A DNA stretch of 64,000 nucleotides from Bacillus salipaludis (lineage in GTDB: Bacteria; Bacillota; Bacilli; Bacillales_B; DSM-18226), in assembly GCF_004358205.1 (NCBI RefSeq), contig NZ_SMYO01000012.1:62001-126000 (forward strand). Direction: 5' to 3'. Below are positions 17,107-29,177 of the stretch, in pieces. The translations under genes were made by a program, and so were the position numbers. Below the pieces are notes generated by a model. It searched no databases. It saw only the letters and a program-made list of their open reading frames with translations, and was not told where the DNA came from. Each line of letters opens with the position of its first letter. The stretch's first letter is position 1.

Positions 17107-17923
17107 TCTTAAACGTGTATTCAGCTATGCAGTCCTTATCATCGCTTCAATTATTTCGGTTTTTCCATTTTTATGGATGATTGTCAGCTCAACGAATAGG
17201 TCCGTTGATGTAACAAAGGGCAGATTGCTGCCTGGCAGTCATTTTATGCAAAATCTTCATAATTTGTTGGATACAGCAGACCTTGGCACAGCGTTAATGA
17301 ATTCAGCGAAGATTTCCATTACTACGACCGTATTAGCGATGCTCATCGCCTCCTTGGCCGGCTATGGTTTTGAAATTTATAAAAGCAAAGCAAAGGATGT
17401 CGTGTTTAATATCTTATTGCTTTCAATGATGATTCCGTTTGCGGCTTTAATGGTACCGTTATTCCGAATGTTCGGAACGATTTCACAAACAGTCCCAGTA
17501 CTTGGAATCGATACACTTACAGCTGTCGTATTGCCGACTGTCACAACGGCCTTTCTAATTTTCTTTTTTAGACAAAGCACAAAGATGTTTCCAAAAGAAA
17601 TTTTGGAAGCCGGCCGGATTGATGGTTTAACGGAACTGGGGTTATTCTTTAGAATTTATATTCCAACGATGAAGACCTCTTATTCCGCGGCAGCCATCAT
17701 TACCTTTATGGCTAGCTGGAATAGTTACTTATGGCCGCTCGTAATTTTACAATCACCTGAAAATCAGACAATTCCATTACTGATCTCCAATCTCGGCTCT
17801 AGTTACGCACCCGATTATGGAATTATTATGACAGCGATTGTCATTGCAACCTTGCCGGCGGCGCTTATTTTCTTCCTCATGCAAAAGCATTTTGTTGCAG
17901 GGATGATGGGTTCAGTGAAATAA
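17099..17923 (+). CDS. Sugar ABC transporter permease (GanQ/MalG-like)
   Basis: The second channel subunit, about 274 residues and six helices. The EAA motif reads EAGRIDGLTELGLFFRIYIPTMK (around residue 160), and the C-terminus FVAGMMGSVK is the typical MalG-type end. The ATG at 17099 is chosen over the upstream in-frame GTG at 17090; it overlaps the previous stop by 8 nt, indicating coupled translation. The gene ends 26 nt before beta-galactosidase, so import and hydrolysis of the disaccharide product are probably encoded on one transcript. Confidence 0.9.
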   Translation: MTNLKRVFSYAVLIIASIISVFPFLWMIVSSTNRSVDVTKGRLLPGSHFMQNLHNLLDTADLGTALMNSAKISITTTVLAMLIASLAGYGFEIYKSKAKDVVFNILLLSMMIPFAALMVPLFRMFGTISQTVPVLGIDTLTAVVLPTVTTAFLIFFFRQSTKMFPKEILEAGRIDGLTELGLFFRIYIPTMKTSYSAAAIITFMASWNSYLWPLVILQSPENQTIPLLISNLGSSYAPDYGIIMTAIVIATLPAALIFFLMQKHFVAGMMGSVK

Positions 17924-17931
17924 ATGATTAG

Positions 17932-20979
<3,048 letters not shown>

Positions 20980-21102
20980 ATAATAAAATTACTAAGTTTG
21001 TATCTTACAAAAGACATAGAAAAAATACAAGAAAGGAATGGTAATTTTATCTCTCTTCATTTTAGGGGGTGATGACACTGATCTAATTTATAAGCAACTG
21101 TT

Positions 21103-21120
21103 CATAAACTTTTGTTTATG
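21103..21120 (+). promoter_or_regulatory. Small palindrome in the galactanase upstream region
   Basis: CATAAAC (21103-21109) and GTTTATG (21114-21120) form a 7-bp inverted repeat in the 255-bp gap before the GH30 gene. It may be an operator. No convincing -35/-10 pair is evident around it and the rest of the gap shows nothing supportable. Confidence 0.35.
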
Positions 21121-21234
21121 GAATGCGGCTAAGGATAATGATCTTTACCATCCTAGTAGAATTTACTTCAATTTCCTTAACTGAAAAAGGTAGAAAAAGA
21201 AGTTAAATTAATTGAAAAGGAGAAATTACCATTT

Positions 21235-24200
21235 ATGTTATCAAAGGGGATAGGGAAAAAATTATTTTTTCATTGTTTGATTGTCTTACTGATTTTTAGT
21301 GTCATTTCACCAGCGATGCCCAAAACAGCCTCTGCTGAAGGAACAGAGAGTGACACAGTTGATGAAACCATTCAATTGGATCCAAGTTATCAAAATCAAC
21401 CTTTTCAAGGATGGGGAACCGCTCTTGTCTGGTTTGCCAATATTACAGGCGGATGGCCGGATGAGGTTAAAAATAAGTTGGCTGATGATCTCTTTGGTGA
21501 AAAAGGGTTGAATTTTACTATTGCCCGCTACAATATTGGCGGCGGTGATTCACCTGAAACCGTGCCATATATGCGAAAAGGCGGAGCAGTACCTGGGTAT
21601 TGGAATCGGCCAGCTGAATTCGGACCGCCAGGAGGAAATACAGAAAATTGGACTGAACCGCAAAATTGGTGGAACCCTGGAAACCCAGACCATTGGAATT
21701 GGAATGCTGATGCTAATCAGCGCTGGTGGCTGAAGGCAGCGAAAGAACGAGGCGCAGATACATTTGAGGCTTTTTCCAACTCGGCACCTTATTTCATGAC
21801 TCAAAGCGGTTATGTTTCAGGGAACTGGGATGCAAATAAAGATAATTTAAAACCAGACCAATATGACAACTTCGCCACTTATTTAACCACGGTTGTAGAC
21901 CATTTACAAAGGGACTTAGGGATTGCGTTTAAAACCCTTTCACCTGTTAATGAACCGAATACAAACTATTGGGGAGCGAAGGGAAGACAGGAAGGTTCCC
22001 ACTGGTCACCGGCATCCCAAGCAAAGATTATCAATGCTGTAAAAAAACAATTGGATGCGAAAAGCCTTAAAACAGTAGTATCCGCAATGGATGAAACGAA
22101 CCCGCAAAAGTTCCGGGAGGATTGGGATCAGTATGATGCTGGAACAAGAGCAGATATTGGGCAATTAAATACCCATACCTACTCCCCGACAAACCAAATT
22201 GGCGCGAGAGATATTGCAAAAGGTGCCGGGAAAAATCTTTGGATGTCCGAAGTCGACCTCAGTCCTGGCGGAATCGGTCAAGATTTTGAAGATATTCGAA
22301 CAGGTCTCGGATTATCAGAGAGAGTCACAAACGATATTAAAACATTAGAACCAGGCGCATGGGTGCTCTGGCAGGCAGTTGAAGACGAAGTCAATATGAA
22401 CCCGCAGCATGAAAATGGAAACTGGGGATTGATCCAGGTTGACTTTGATCCGCAGGATTTTAGCAAGGTAAAGATTTATAAAAATAAGAAATACTACGCA
22501 ATGGGAAATTACAGTAAATTTATTCGCCCTGGAGATCAAGTGATTAATGCAAATAATAACAATGCACTTGCTGCAATCAATAAAAAAGAAGACTCAGTTG
22601 TCATTGTATACACAAATAATTCAACAGAAGAAAAATCACTTAATTTTGATTTATCCGGATTTGGTACGGTAAAAGAGGATGCTGCAGCCATTCCGTACAT
22701 CACCTCAGCAACTGATAATATTGCTCAAGGAGCAAGTATTAAGATTTCTGATAAAAAACTTGCAGCCACTGTTAAACCGCAATCGATTACGACTTTTGTT
22801 GTCTCAGGTGTTTCAGGGGTGAATCCGAATAACAGCTTTTTAAACTCTGATGAAGATTACAACTTGATCAATAAAAACAGTGGTAAAGCGATGGACATCG
22901 CCCAAAATCAGCAATCCATTGTACAAAAAACAAAAGTACACGAAAAAGAAAGCCAAAGTTGGAAAATTCAAAAGGTGACAAGAGGATTCAGCTCCAAAGA
23001 GGTTTATAAAGTAGTCAACACAGAAACTGGTAAGGTTCTTGGGGTCGAAAATGGCTCAGCAGTTTTGAAAGATTTTAATGAAAATGACTCCAGTCAAAAA
23101 TGGATGCTTTCAACTTATGGAAACGGCGAATATACTTTGATTAATATTCAGAATGGAAGATTGCTGGAAGTAGGCGGGCAATCGAAAAATGAAGATGCCG
23201 CTGTAGATGTTTGGACAGCTAACGCAGGCAGCAATCAGGTTTGGAAGGTTGTAAAAGCCGGTATCACGAAGATTGACCCGGTAGAAGTAACTGTACTTAA
23301 GAAAAAAACAGCCCCCGTTTTACCTGAAAAGGTAACAGGAATCTATGAGGATGGGGATCAAGTTTTAAGAAATGTTGTTTGGGATAAAATTGATCCTTCA
23401 CAATATGATCACGAGAATATCTTTACGGTTCAAGGGACCGTGGAAGGAACAAAATTAAAAGCAACAGCTACGGTAACAGTTTCTAAGATTGATCGTATTG
23501 AACCGATTAAAATGAAAACAACACCAGGTCAGGCCCCTGTTCTTCCGAATGAAGTGACAGCGAAGCTGCAAATTGGAACCTATGCAAAGGTGGCAGTAAA
23601 GTGGGATGAGATAGACTCCCAGCAATATGCCGAACTTGGAAAATTTACAGTAAGAGGGAAGATTCCGGACAGTCCGGTTAAAGCATTTGCTAATGTGCAA
23701 GTGGTGGAACCGGGGGTACAAAATCTATTAAGGCAGGGAACGAACACTCCTCCAAAGTTGAGTGCTTCTTTTACAGGACAATATGACAGTCTGGCAAATA
23801 TAACAGATGGAGTCATTTCTAGTGCACGTTGGACGAACTGGGATCCGAATACCTGGCGGCCGGAAGATTGGGTTGCGGTTGAATTTGATAAAGAGAGGGC
23901 CATTTCACAAGTAGATTTCTATTTTTATGATGATGGCGGCGGTACAAGACCAGCAGAATCTTTGAAGCTGCAATATTGGGATGGAAGTGATTGGAAAGAC
24001 ATTGACGGCACACAAACTGATGTTTCAGCAAAAAGTGTTGTAAATCTTCAGTTTGAACCAATTTCGACTACAAAGATAAGAGCTATGATGAAGGCCATGC
24101 CGAACACCTGTATCGCTATTTCTGAATTGATGGTATGGGGAATGGGGGAAAATACAATTCCAAGTATCGGAAAGGATACATCACTGGGAGGTATTCTAAT

Positions 24201-24435
24201 TAATGGCAAGCCTCTTAAGGATTTTCAATCTGATCAAACTGACTATCGTTTTGAACTAAATGGTATGACGAAAAAAGAATTGGAAGTTGAGGCTGTAACC
24301 AATGATTTATTTGCAACAGCACAAGTGGAAATGCCGGAATCTCTACCTGGAAAAGCAACCATTATTGTTACATCTGAAGATAAAAAACACACTGAAGAGT
24401 ACAGCATTGAGTTTGTAAATCAAAAGGGTAAATAA
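21235..24435 (+). CDS. Secreted multidomain GH30-type endo-galactanase (beta-1,6-galactanase-like)
   Basis: A 1066-residue secreted glycoside hydrolase. The signal peptide runs about 1-34 (cleavage near ASA-EG). The catalytic domain (about 45-520) has GH30-clan features: FQGWGTALVWFANITGGWP, FTIARYNIGGG, acid/base E240 in SPVNEPNTN and nucleophile E339 in LWMSEVDLSPGG. Downstream modules are a ricin-type lectin/CBM13-like domain (about 550-690), two Big_4-type Ig-like repeats (about 690-755 and 760-825), an F5/8-type CBM32-like domain (about 830-975, with WTNWDPNTWRPEDWV) and a terminal beta-sandwich (980-1066). The galactan importer, LacZ and Leloir genes around it make beta-1,6-galactan of arabinogalactan the best substrate guess. 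No LPxTG anchor is seen. Confidence 0.85.
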   Translation: MLSKGIGKKLFFHCLIVLLIFSVISPAMPKTASAEGTESDTVDETIQLDPSYQNQPFQGWGTALVWFANITGGWPDEVKNKLADDLFGEKGLNFTIARYNIGGGDSPETVPYMRKGGAVPGYWNRPAEFGPPGGNTENWTEPQNWWNPGNPDHWNWNADANQRWWLKAAKERGADTFEAFSNSAPYFMTQSGYVSGNWDANKDNLKPDQYDNFATYLTTVVDHLQRDLGIAFKTLSPVNEPNTNYWGAKGRQEGSHWSPASQAKIINAVKKQLDAKSLKTVVSAMDETNPQKFREDWDQYDAGTRADIGQLNTHTYSPTNQIGARDIAKGAGKNLWMSEVDLSPGGIGQDFEDIRTGLGLSERVTNDIKTLEPGAWVLWQAVEDEVNMNPQHENGNWGLIQVDFDPQDFSKVKIYKNKKYYAMGNYSKFIRPGDQVINANNNNALAAINKKEDSVVIVYTNNSTEEKSLNFDLSGFGTVKEDAAAIPYITSATDNIAQGASIKISDKKLAATVKPQSITTFVVSGVSGVNPNNSFLNSDEDYNLINKNSGKAMDIAQNQQSIVQKTKVHEKESQSWKIQKVTRGFSSKEVYKVVNTETGKVLGVENGSAVLKDFNENDSSQKWMLSTYGNGEYTLINIQNGRLLEVGGQSKNEDAAVDVWTANAGSNQVWKVVKAGITKIDPVEVTVLKKKTAPVLPEKVTGIYEDGDQVLRNVVWDKIDPSQYDHENIFTVQGTVEGTKLKATATVTVSKIDRIEPIKMKTTPGQAPVLPNEVTAKLQIGTYAKVAVKWDEIDSQQYAELGKFTVRGKIPDSPVKAFANVQVVEPGVQNLLRQGTNTPPKLSASFTGQYDSLANITDGVISSARWTNWDPNTWRPEDWVAVEFDKERAISQVDFYFYDDGGGTRPAESLKLQYWDGSDWKDIDGTQTDVSAKSVVNLQFEPISTTKIRAMMKAMPNTCIAISELMVWGMGENTIPSIGKDTSLGGILINGKPLKDFQSDQTDYRFELNGMTKKELEVEAVTNDLFATAQVEMPESLPGKATIIVTSEDKKHTEEYSIEFVNQKGK

Positions 24436-24456
24436 TAGATTATTTTTAACTTAGCT

Positions 24457-24484
24457 TAAGGGGGTTTGATAGAAAACCCCCTTA
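24457..24484. terminator. Strong hairpin between GH30 and GH36 genes
   Basis: TAAGGGGGTTT (24457-24467) pairs perfectly with AAACCCCCTTA (24474-24484). No T run follows, so it may act as a processing or stability hairpin or an inefficient terminator. Confidence 0.6.
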
Positions 24485-24520
24485 TCTCATACATAAACCA
24501 AGCAGGAAAAGGTGAAGGGT

Positions 24521-26779
24521 ATGTTAATCTATGTGAATCAAGAAACCAAACAATTTCATTTAACAAATGGCCAGGTGAGCTATATTTTTCACGTAATGAA
24601 AAATGGCCAGCTAGGGCACCTTTATTATGGTAAGGCACTAAGGCATCGATCGGATTTTTCACATTTGCAAACCTATGATGTTCCAACTGCTGCAAGCTGT
24701 CATCCCTATGCGGATGACCCTGCCTTTAGCTTGGAAACATTGAGACAGGAGTACCCGGCCTACGGTAATTCCGATTTCCGTGAACCCGCTATTAGTATCA
24801 GTAGACACGACGAACATCATATTTCAAACTTTCAATATCAAACTTTTAAAATACTAGACGGAAAGCCAAGGCTTGAGGGGCTGCCGGCAACATATGTTGA
24901 AGACGCGCAAGTTGCCAGTACGCTTCAACTCCTCTTAAAGGATGACCACCTTCAAGCGGAGTTGACGTTAAATTATACAATATTCCGCGACCTTCCTGTT
25001 ATTGCGAGAAGTGCTCAGGTAATGAATGCTGGCTCGCAGAAATTAGTCATTGACCGGGTGATGGGAGCCTCGATTGATCTTCCCGAAAAAGATTTTATGT
25101 TTGTCCACTTATCAGGGACTTGGTCGCGGGAACGTCATGTTAAGGAACGAAAGCTTGAAGCGGGAATTCAGTCCATTTCAAGTCTGCGCGGTGCCAGCTC
25201 CCATCACCATAATCCATTTTTAGCCTTAAAAAGGCCGCATGCAACAGAGAATTCCGGTGAAGTTTATGGCTTTAATTTTGTCTACAGCAGTAATTTTATC
25301 ATGCAGGCAGAGGTGGACCATTATGATGTGACGCGGGTGATGGCAGGGATTCATCCATTTGGTTTTAAGTGGGGGCTTATGCCGCAAGATTCTTTCCAAA
25401 CCCCGGAGGTTGTAATGGTGTATTCTGCCCAAGGTTTAAATGGGATGAGTCAAGCTTTTCATTCGCTTTATCGGGAGCATCTGATTCGTGCCAGGTGGAG
25501 GAAGGAAGATCGCCCAATTTTGATAAATAATTGGGAAGCAACCTATTTTGACTTTAATGAGGAAAAGCTCGTAAACATCGCAAAATCAGCGAAAGAATTA
25601 GGAATTGAATTGTTTGTCCTTGATGATGGCTGGTTTGGAAAAAGAAATGACGATACAACCTCGCTTGGTGATTGGGATGTGGATCTAAACAAACTTCCGA
25701 ATGGTCTGGAAAGCTTGGCGGAGAAAATTTCTGGGCTGGGAATGAAATTCGGGCTTTGGTTTGAACCGGAAATGATCAGTCCCGACAGCGATTTATATCG
25801 AGAGCACCCTGACTGGGCTGTAGGGATGCCGCATTTACCGCAAACGCTTGGCCGTAACCAGCTTGTACTTGATTTTTCAAGGTCAGAAATTGTTGAATAT
25901 CTTTATGAAAAAATGTCCAATATCATCAGGGGGACAAACCTTTCTTATATTAAGTGGGATATGAATCGGAATATTACGGAGGCGTTTTCGCAAAGACTTG
26001 CTGCAAACCAGCAAGGTGAATTCTTCCATCGTTATATATTAGGTGTTTATCGATTATACGAGCGGTTGACTGCGGAGTTTCCTGAGGTGCTGTTTGAATC
26101 CTGTGCTGGAGGCGGAGGGCGATTTGATCCTGGGATGATGTATTATGCGCCGCAAGCTTGGACGAGTGATGATACGGATGCGGTTGAAAGGCTGAAAATC
26201 CAATACGGAACATCGTTCGCCTATCCAATTTATAGTATGGGCTCACATGTGTCGGCTGTCCCGAATCACCAAACGTTACGGTTAACCCCTTTATCTACCA
26301 GGGCAAACACAGCATACTTTGGAACTTTTGGGTATGAACTAAATCCATTGTTATTAACGGAGGAAGAGCGGGAGGCGATTAAAGAGCAGGTTGCTTTTTA
26401 TAAACAGCATCGCAGGTTGGTACGCGACGGCCATTTTTATCGTCTGTTATGTCCCTTTGAAGGGAATGAAACGGCTTGGATGATTGTCAGCTCGGACAAA
26501 TCTGAGGCGTTAGTTGGCTGGTATAAGGTTTTAGCAACACCGACCTCCTTGAAACAGCAAACAGTAAAACTAATGGGGTTAGACCCATCGAAATCCTATA
26601 GTGTATTTGGACGTGATCAGATTTTTTATGGAGATGAACTCATGCAGGTGGGACTTCCACTTTCAACGGAATTTAATGGTGTTAATAGGGATTCCGCAGA
26701 ACGTGGCGGCGACTATCAATCCCAGGTTTTTTATTTAAAGGCTATGCTAAAGGACAATGTTGATTTTGAAAAACGTTGA
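24521..26779 (+). CDS. Alpha-galactosidase, GH36
   Basis: A cytoplasmic GH36 enzyme of about 752 residues that removes alpha-linked galactose. The nucleophile is D480 in YIKWDMNRN; the acid/base is about D550 in WTSDDTDAVERL. Substrate-site motifs ELFVLDDGWFGKRNDD, KFGLWFEPEMISPDS and ESCAGGGGRFDPGM are intact. The ATG at 24521 is preferred to the GTG at 24512 because AAAGGTG sits 6 nt before it. No signal peptide. The last 13 or so codons, ending at 26779, lie inside a short copy of the palindromic element (26740-26815). The native C-terminus has therefore probably been replaced by element-encoded residues. Confidence 0.93.
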   Translation: MLIYVNQETKQFHLTNGQVSYIFHVMKNGQLGHLYYGKALRHRSDFSHLQTYDVPTAASCHPYADDPAFSLETLRQEYPAYGNSDFREPAISISRHDEHHISNFQYQTFKILDGKPRLEGLPATYVEDAQVASTLQLLLKDDHLQAELTLNYTIFRDLPVIARSAQVMNAGSQKLVIDRVMGASIDLPEKDFMFVHLSGTWSRERHVKERKLEAGIQSISSLRGASSHHHNPFLALKRPHATENSGEVYGFNFVYSSNFIMQAEVDHYDVTRVMAGIHPFGFKWGLMPQDSFQTPEVVMVYSAQGLNGMSQAFHSLYREHLIRARWRKEDRPILINNWEATYFDFNEEKLVNIAKSAKELGIELFVLDDGWFGKRNDDTTSLGDWDVDLNKLPNGLESLAEKISGLGMKFGLWFEPEMISPDSDLYREHPDWAVGMPHLPQTLGRNQLVLDFSRSEIVEYLYEKMSNIIRGTNLSYIKWDMNRNITEAFSQRLAANQQGEFFHRYILGVYRLYERLTAEFPEVLFESCAGGGGRFDPGMMYYAPQAWTSDDTDAVERLKIQYGTSFAYPIYSMGSHVSAVPNHQTLRLTPLSTRANTAYFGTFGYELNPLLLTEEEREAIKEQVAFYKQHRRLVRDGHFYRLLCPFEGNETAWMIVSSDKSEALVGWYKVLATPTSLKQQTVKLMGLDPSKSYSVFGRDQIFYGDELMQVGLPLSTEFNGVNRDSAERGGDYQSQVFYLKAMLKDNVDFEKR

Positions 26780-26815
26780 TTGGAGCGGAAATCAACAACC
26801 AAGTTTAACAGAGCT
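26740..26815. mobile_element. Palindromic element, core-deleted copy (76 bp)
   Basis: The left end GGCTATGCTAAAG and right end GTTTAACAGAGCT match the terminal inverted repeats of the element at 15867-16049. The inner flanks (GTTGATTGGAGCGGAA then ATCAACAAC) also match, but the GC-rich centre of about 107 bp is absent. The left half is read as the C-terminus and stop codon of the alpha-galactosidase. Confidence 0.82.
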
Positions 26816-26870
26816 AATTTAAAAAGTAAGTGATTGGCGACAATTTTAATGTAGTAATGAGGCAAAATGA

Positions 26871-26896
26871 GAACGGATTAACCCCCGTTCTTTTTT
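26871..26896 (+). terminator. Terminator upstream of the gal operon
   Basis: GAACGG (26871-26876) pairs with CCGTTC (26885-26890), followed by six T. It separates alpha-galactosidase transcription from galK. Confidence 0.8.
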
Positions 26897-26902
26897 AATA
26901 AA

Positions 26903-26958
26903 TTTTAGTAAAAATTTTAGTAAAATTATTGCACGACTTTTACTAAAAGCAGTAAAAT
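26903..26958 (+). promoter_or_regulatory. gal operon promoter with three TTTTAGTAAAA operator boxes
   Basis: TTTTAGTAAAA occurs at 26903-26913 and 26915-26925, and its exact reverse complement TTTTACTAAAA at 26938-26948. A probable promoter overlaps them: TTGCAC at 26929-26934 and TAAAAT at 26953-26958 with 18 nt between. A half box GCAGTAAAA overlaps the -10. The third box lies in the promoter spacer, ideal for repression. The likely ligand is the LacI-family protein encoded at the end of the operon. Confidence 0.75.
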
Positions 26959-26998
26959 AAAATTAATGAAAGATTCCTAGATAACGGAGGACACTGAA

Positions 26999-28180
26999 AT
27001 GAACGTCACTACCTTAAAAACAACCTTCCAAGATTTGTTTCAAAGCGAGCCTGAAAAAGCATTCTTCGCACCAGGCAGAATCAATTTAATCGGCGAGCAC
27101 ACCGATTATAACGGCGGCCATGTGTTTCCCTGTGCCATTACCTATGGAACCTATGCGGTTGCCAAAAAGCGGGACGATCAGCTAGTCCGCTTGTACTCAG
27201 CAAACTTTCTTGAAAAAGGTATTATTGAATTTGACTTAAACCATCTAGAGTATGCAAAAGAAGATAACTGGGCCAATTACCCAAAAGGGATGATTCACTA
27301 TATCATCCAAGCGGGGTACCCAATTTCAACTGGCCTCGATTGCGTCATCCAAGGAAATATCCCAAATGGCGCCGGACTTTCCTCCTCTGCTTCCATTGAA
27401 TTGTTAACAGGCGTCCTTTTGAATGGACTATATGATTTAGAGATTCCACGCCTTGAGTTAATCAAATTAGGAAAACAGGTTGAAAATCAATTCATCGGTG
27501 TTAACAGCGGAATCATGGACCAATTTGCAATCGGAATGGGCCAAAAAGATGCAGGGATTTTACTAGATTGCCAGACATTAAGCTATGAATATGCCCCAAT
27601 CAAACTTGAAAACCACAAAATCTTAATCATGAACACGAACAAACGCCGTGAATTAGCGGATTCGAAATACAATGAGCGCAGAGGTGAATGTGAAGAGGCT
27701 CTCTCGCAGCTGCAGCAAAAACTGCCAATCGAAGCGCTTGGACAGCTTTCAGAAGAAGAGTTTGATGCCAATCAATCCCTCATCACAAACGAAACCGTTC
27801 GCAAACGGGCGAAACATGCTGTCTATGAAAATATGAGAACCTTGAAGGCGCTGCAAGAATTAAAGGCTGGAAACCTGGAGGCCTTCGGGAAATTAATGAA
27901 CCAATCCCATCTATCCTTACGGGACGACTACGAGGTTACCGGAATCGAGCTTGATCGCTTAGTAGAAGCAGCTTGGAAACAGCCTGGAGTCCTTGGGGCC
28001 CGGATGACGGGAGCCGGCTTTGGCGGCTGTGCGATTGCAATTGTCGAAAACGAAAAAGTCGACAACTTTGTTGCCAATGTCGGTGCAGCCTATCGCGAAA
28101 AAATTGGCTATGATGCCGATTTCTATGTAGCAAGTATTGGTGATGGAGCGAAAGAAGTAGAAATGGAGGCGGTAAGATGA
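26999..28180 (+). CDS. galK: Galactokinase
   Basis: A 393-residue GHMP kinase that phosphorylates galactose to galactose-1-phosphate, the entry step of the Leloir pathway. The galactokinase signature GRINLIGEHTDYNGGHVFP (about residues 27-45) and the ATP-binding loop PNGAGLSSSASIELL are intact, as is the third motif GARMTGAGFGGCAIA near the C-terminus. Length is normal for the family. The ATG lies 8 nt after ACGGAGGAC. The stop overlaps the galE start by ATGA, so the two are coupled. First gene of the galK-galE-galT-galM-regulator operon. Confidence 0.97.
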   Translation: MNVTTLKTTFQDLFQSEPEKAFFAPGRINLIGEHTDYNGGHVFPCAITYGTYAVAKKRDDQLVRLYSANFLEKGIIEFDLNHLEYAKEDNWANYPKGMIHYIIQAGYPISTGLDCVIQGNIPNGAGLSSSASIELLTGVLLNGLYDLEIPRLELIKLGKQVENQFIGVNSGIMDQFAIGMGQKDAGILLDCQTLSYEYAPIKLENHKILIMNTNKRRELADSKYNERRGECEEALSQLQQKLPIEALGQLSEEEFDANQSLITNETVRKRAKHAVYENMRTLKALQELKAGNLEAFGKLMNQSHLSLRDDYEVTGIELDRLVEAAWKQPGVLGARMTGAGFGGCAIAIVENEKVDNFVANVGAAYREKIGYDADFYVASIGDGAKEVEMEAVR

Positions 28181-29166
28181 GTATTCTCGTTTTAGGCGGA
28201 GCTGGCTATATTGGTTCACACGCTGTATATCAATTAGTCGATCAAAATTTCCGTGTGGTTGTTATCGATAATTTGCAAACAGGGCACCGGGAGGCAGTCC
28301 ATCCAAAAGCAAACTTTTACGAAGGAGATATACGTGACCGCGTGTTTATGCGATCAGTTTTTGAAAGAGAAACCATTGATGGAATCCTCCATTTTGCGGC
28401 AAACTCCCTTGTAGGCGAGTCGATGACAGAGCCATTAAAATACTTTGATAACAATGTGTACGGGACCCAAATCGTGCTGGAGATGATGAAGGAATTCGGA
28501 GTAAAACACATCGTCTTTTCTTCAACAGCAGCGGTATATGGTGAACAAATGGTCATGCCGATTACAGAAGCCGCGGATAAGAATCCAACCAATACCTACG
28601 GTGAAACTAAATTGACCATGGAAAAAATGATGTCCTGGTGTGAAAAAGCCTTTGACCTCAAGTATGTATCACTGCGCTATTTTAATGTAGCCGGAGCCAG
28701 AGGAGACGGACAAATTGGTGAGGACCATAATCCGGAAACACATCTAATCCCTGTTGTTTTGGAAGCGGCACTCGGAAAAAGACCTGCCGTTACCGTATTT
28801 GGTGAGGATTATGACACAGAAGATGGAACCTGTGTCCGCGATTATATTCATGTCGAGGACTTAATTGCAGCCCACTTGTTGGCCCTAAAGTATTTGCAAA
28901 ATGGCGGCGGGAGCAATGTGTTCAATCTTGGCAGCAACCAAGGATTTTCAGTAAAAGAAATTATTGAGACTGCAAAGCAGGTTACTGGCATCGAATTTTC
29001 TGTTGTCATGGGCGAACGACGTTCCGGGGATCCGAGCACGCTTATCGCTTCCTCAGAAAAAGCAAAGCATGTGCTGGGTTGGAACCCATCTAGAACATCC
29101 ATCCGTGAAATTATCCGTGATGCGTGGAACTGGCATCAGCATCACCCGAACGGCTACCAAAAATAG
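28177..29166 (+). CDS. galE: UDP-glucose 4-epimerase
   Basis: A 329-residue short-chain dehydrogenase-type epimerase that interconverts UDP-galactose and UDP-glucose. The NAD-binding GGAGYIGSH opens the protein. The catalytic Ser/Thr region SSTAAVYGE and the Tyr-x3-Lys pair in NTYGETK follow, with LRYFNVAGA and the sugar-binding DYDTEDGTCVRDYIHV region. Length matches the family. It starts inside the galK stop (ATGA) and its last codon is 11 nt before the galT start, so expression is tightly linked. Confidence 0.97.
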   Translation: MSILVLGGAGYIGSHAVYQLVDQNFRVVVIDNLQTGHREAVHPKANFYEGDIRDRVFMRSVFERETIDGILHFAANSLVGESMTEPLKYFDNNVYGTQIVLEMMKEFGVKHIVFSSTAAVYGEQMVMPITEAADKNPTNTYGETKLTMEKMMSWCEKAFDLKYVSLRYFNVAGARGDGQIGEDHNPETHLIPVVLEAALGKRPAVTVFGEDYDTEDGTCVRDYIHVEDLIAAHLLALKYLQNGGGSNVFNLGSNQGFSVKEIIETAKQVTGIEFSVVMGERRSGDPSTLIASSEKAKHVLGWNPSRTSIREIIRDAWNWHQHHPNGYQK

Positions 29167-29177
29167 AGGTGAAAAAA

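Noticed and set aside
21038..21184. 48-residue open frame before the GH30 gene
   Set aside because: The AAGGA sequence touches the ATG, leaving no spacing, and composition is not protein-like. No homology is recognised.
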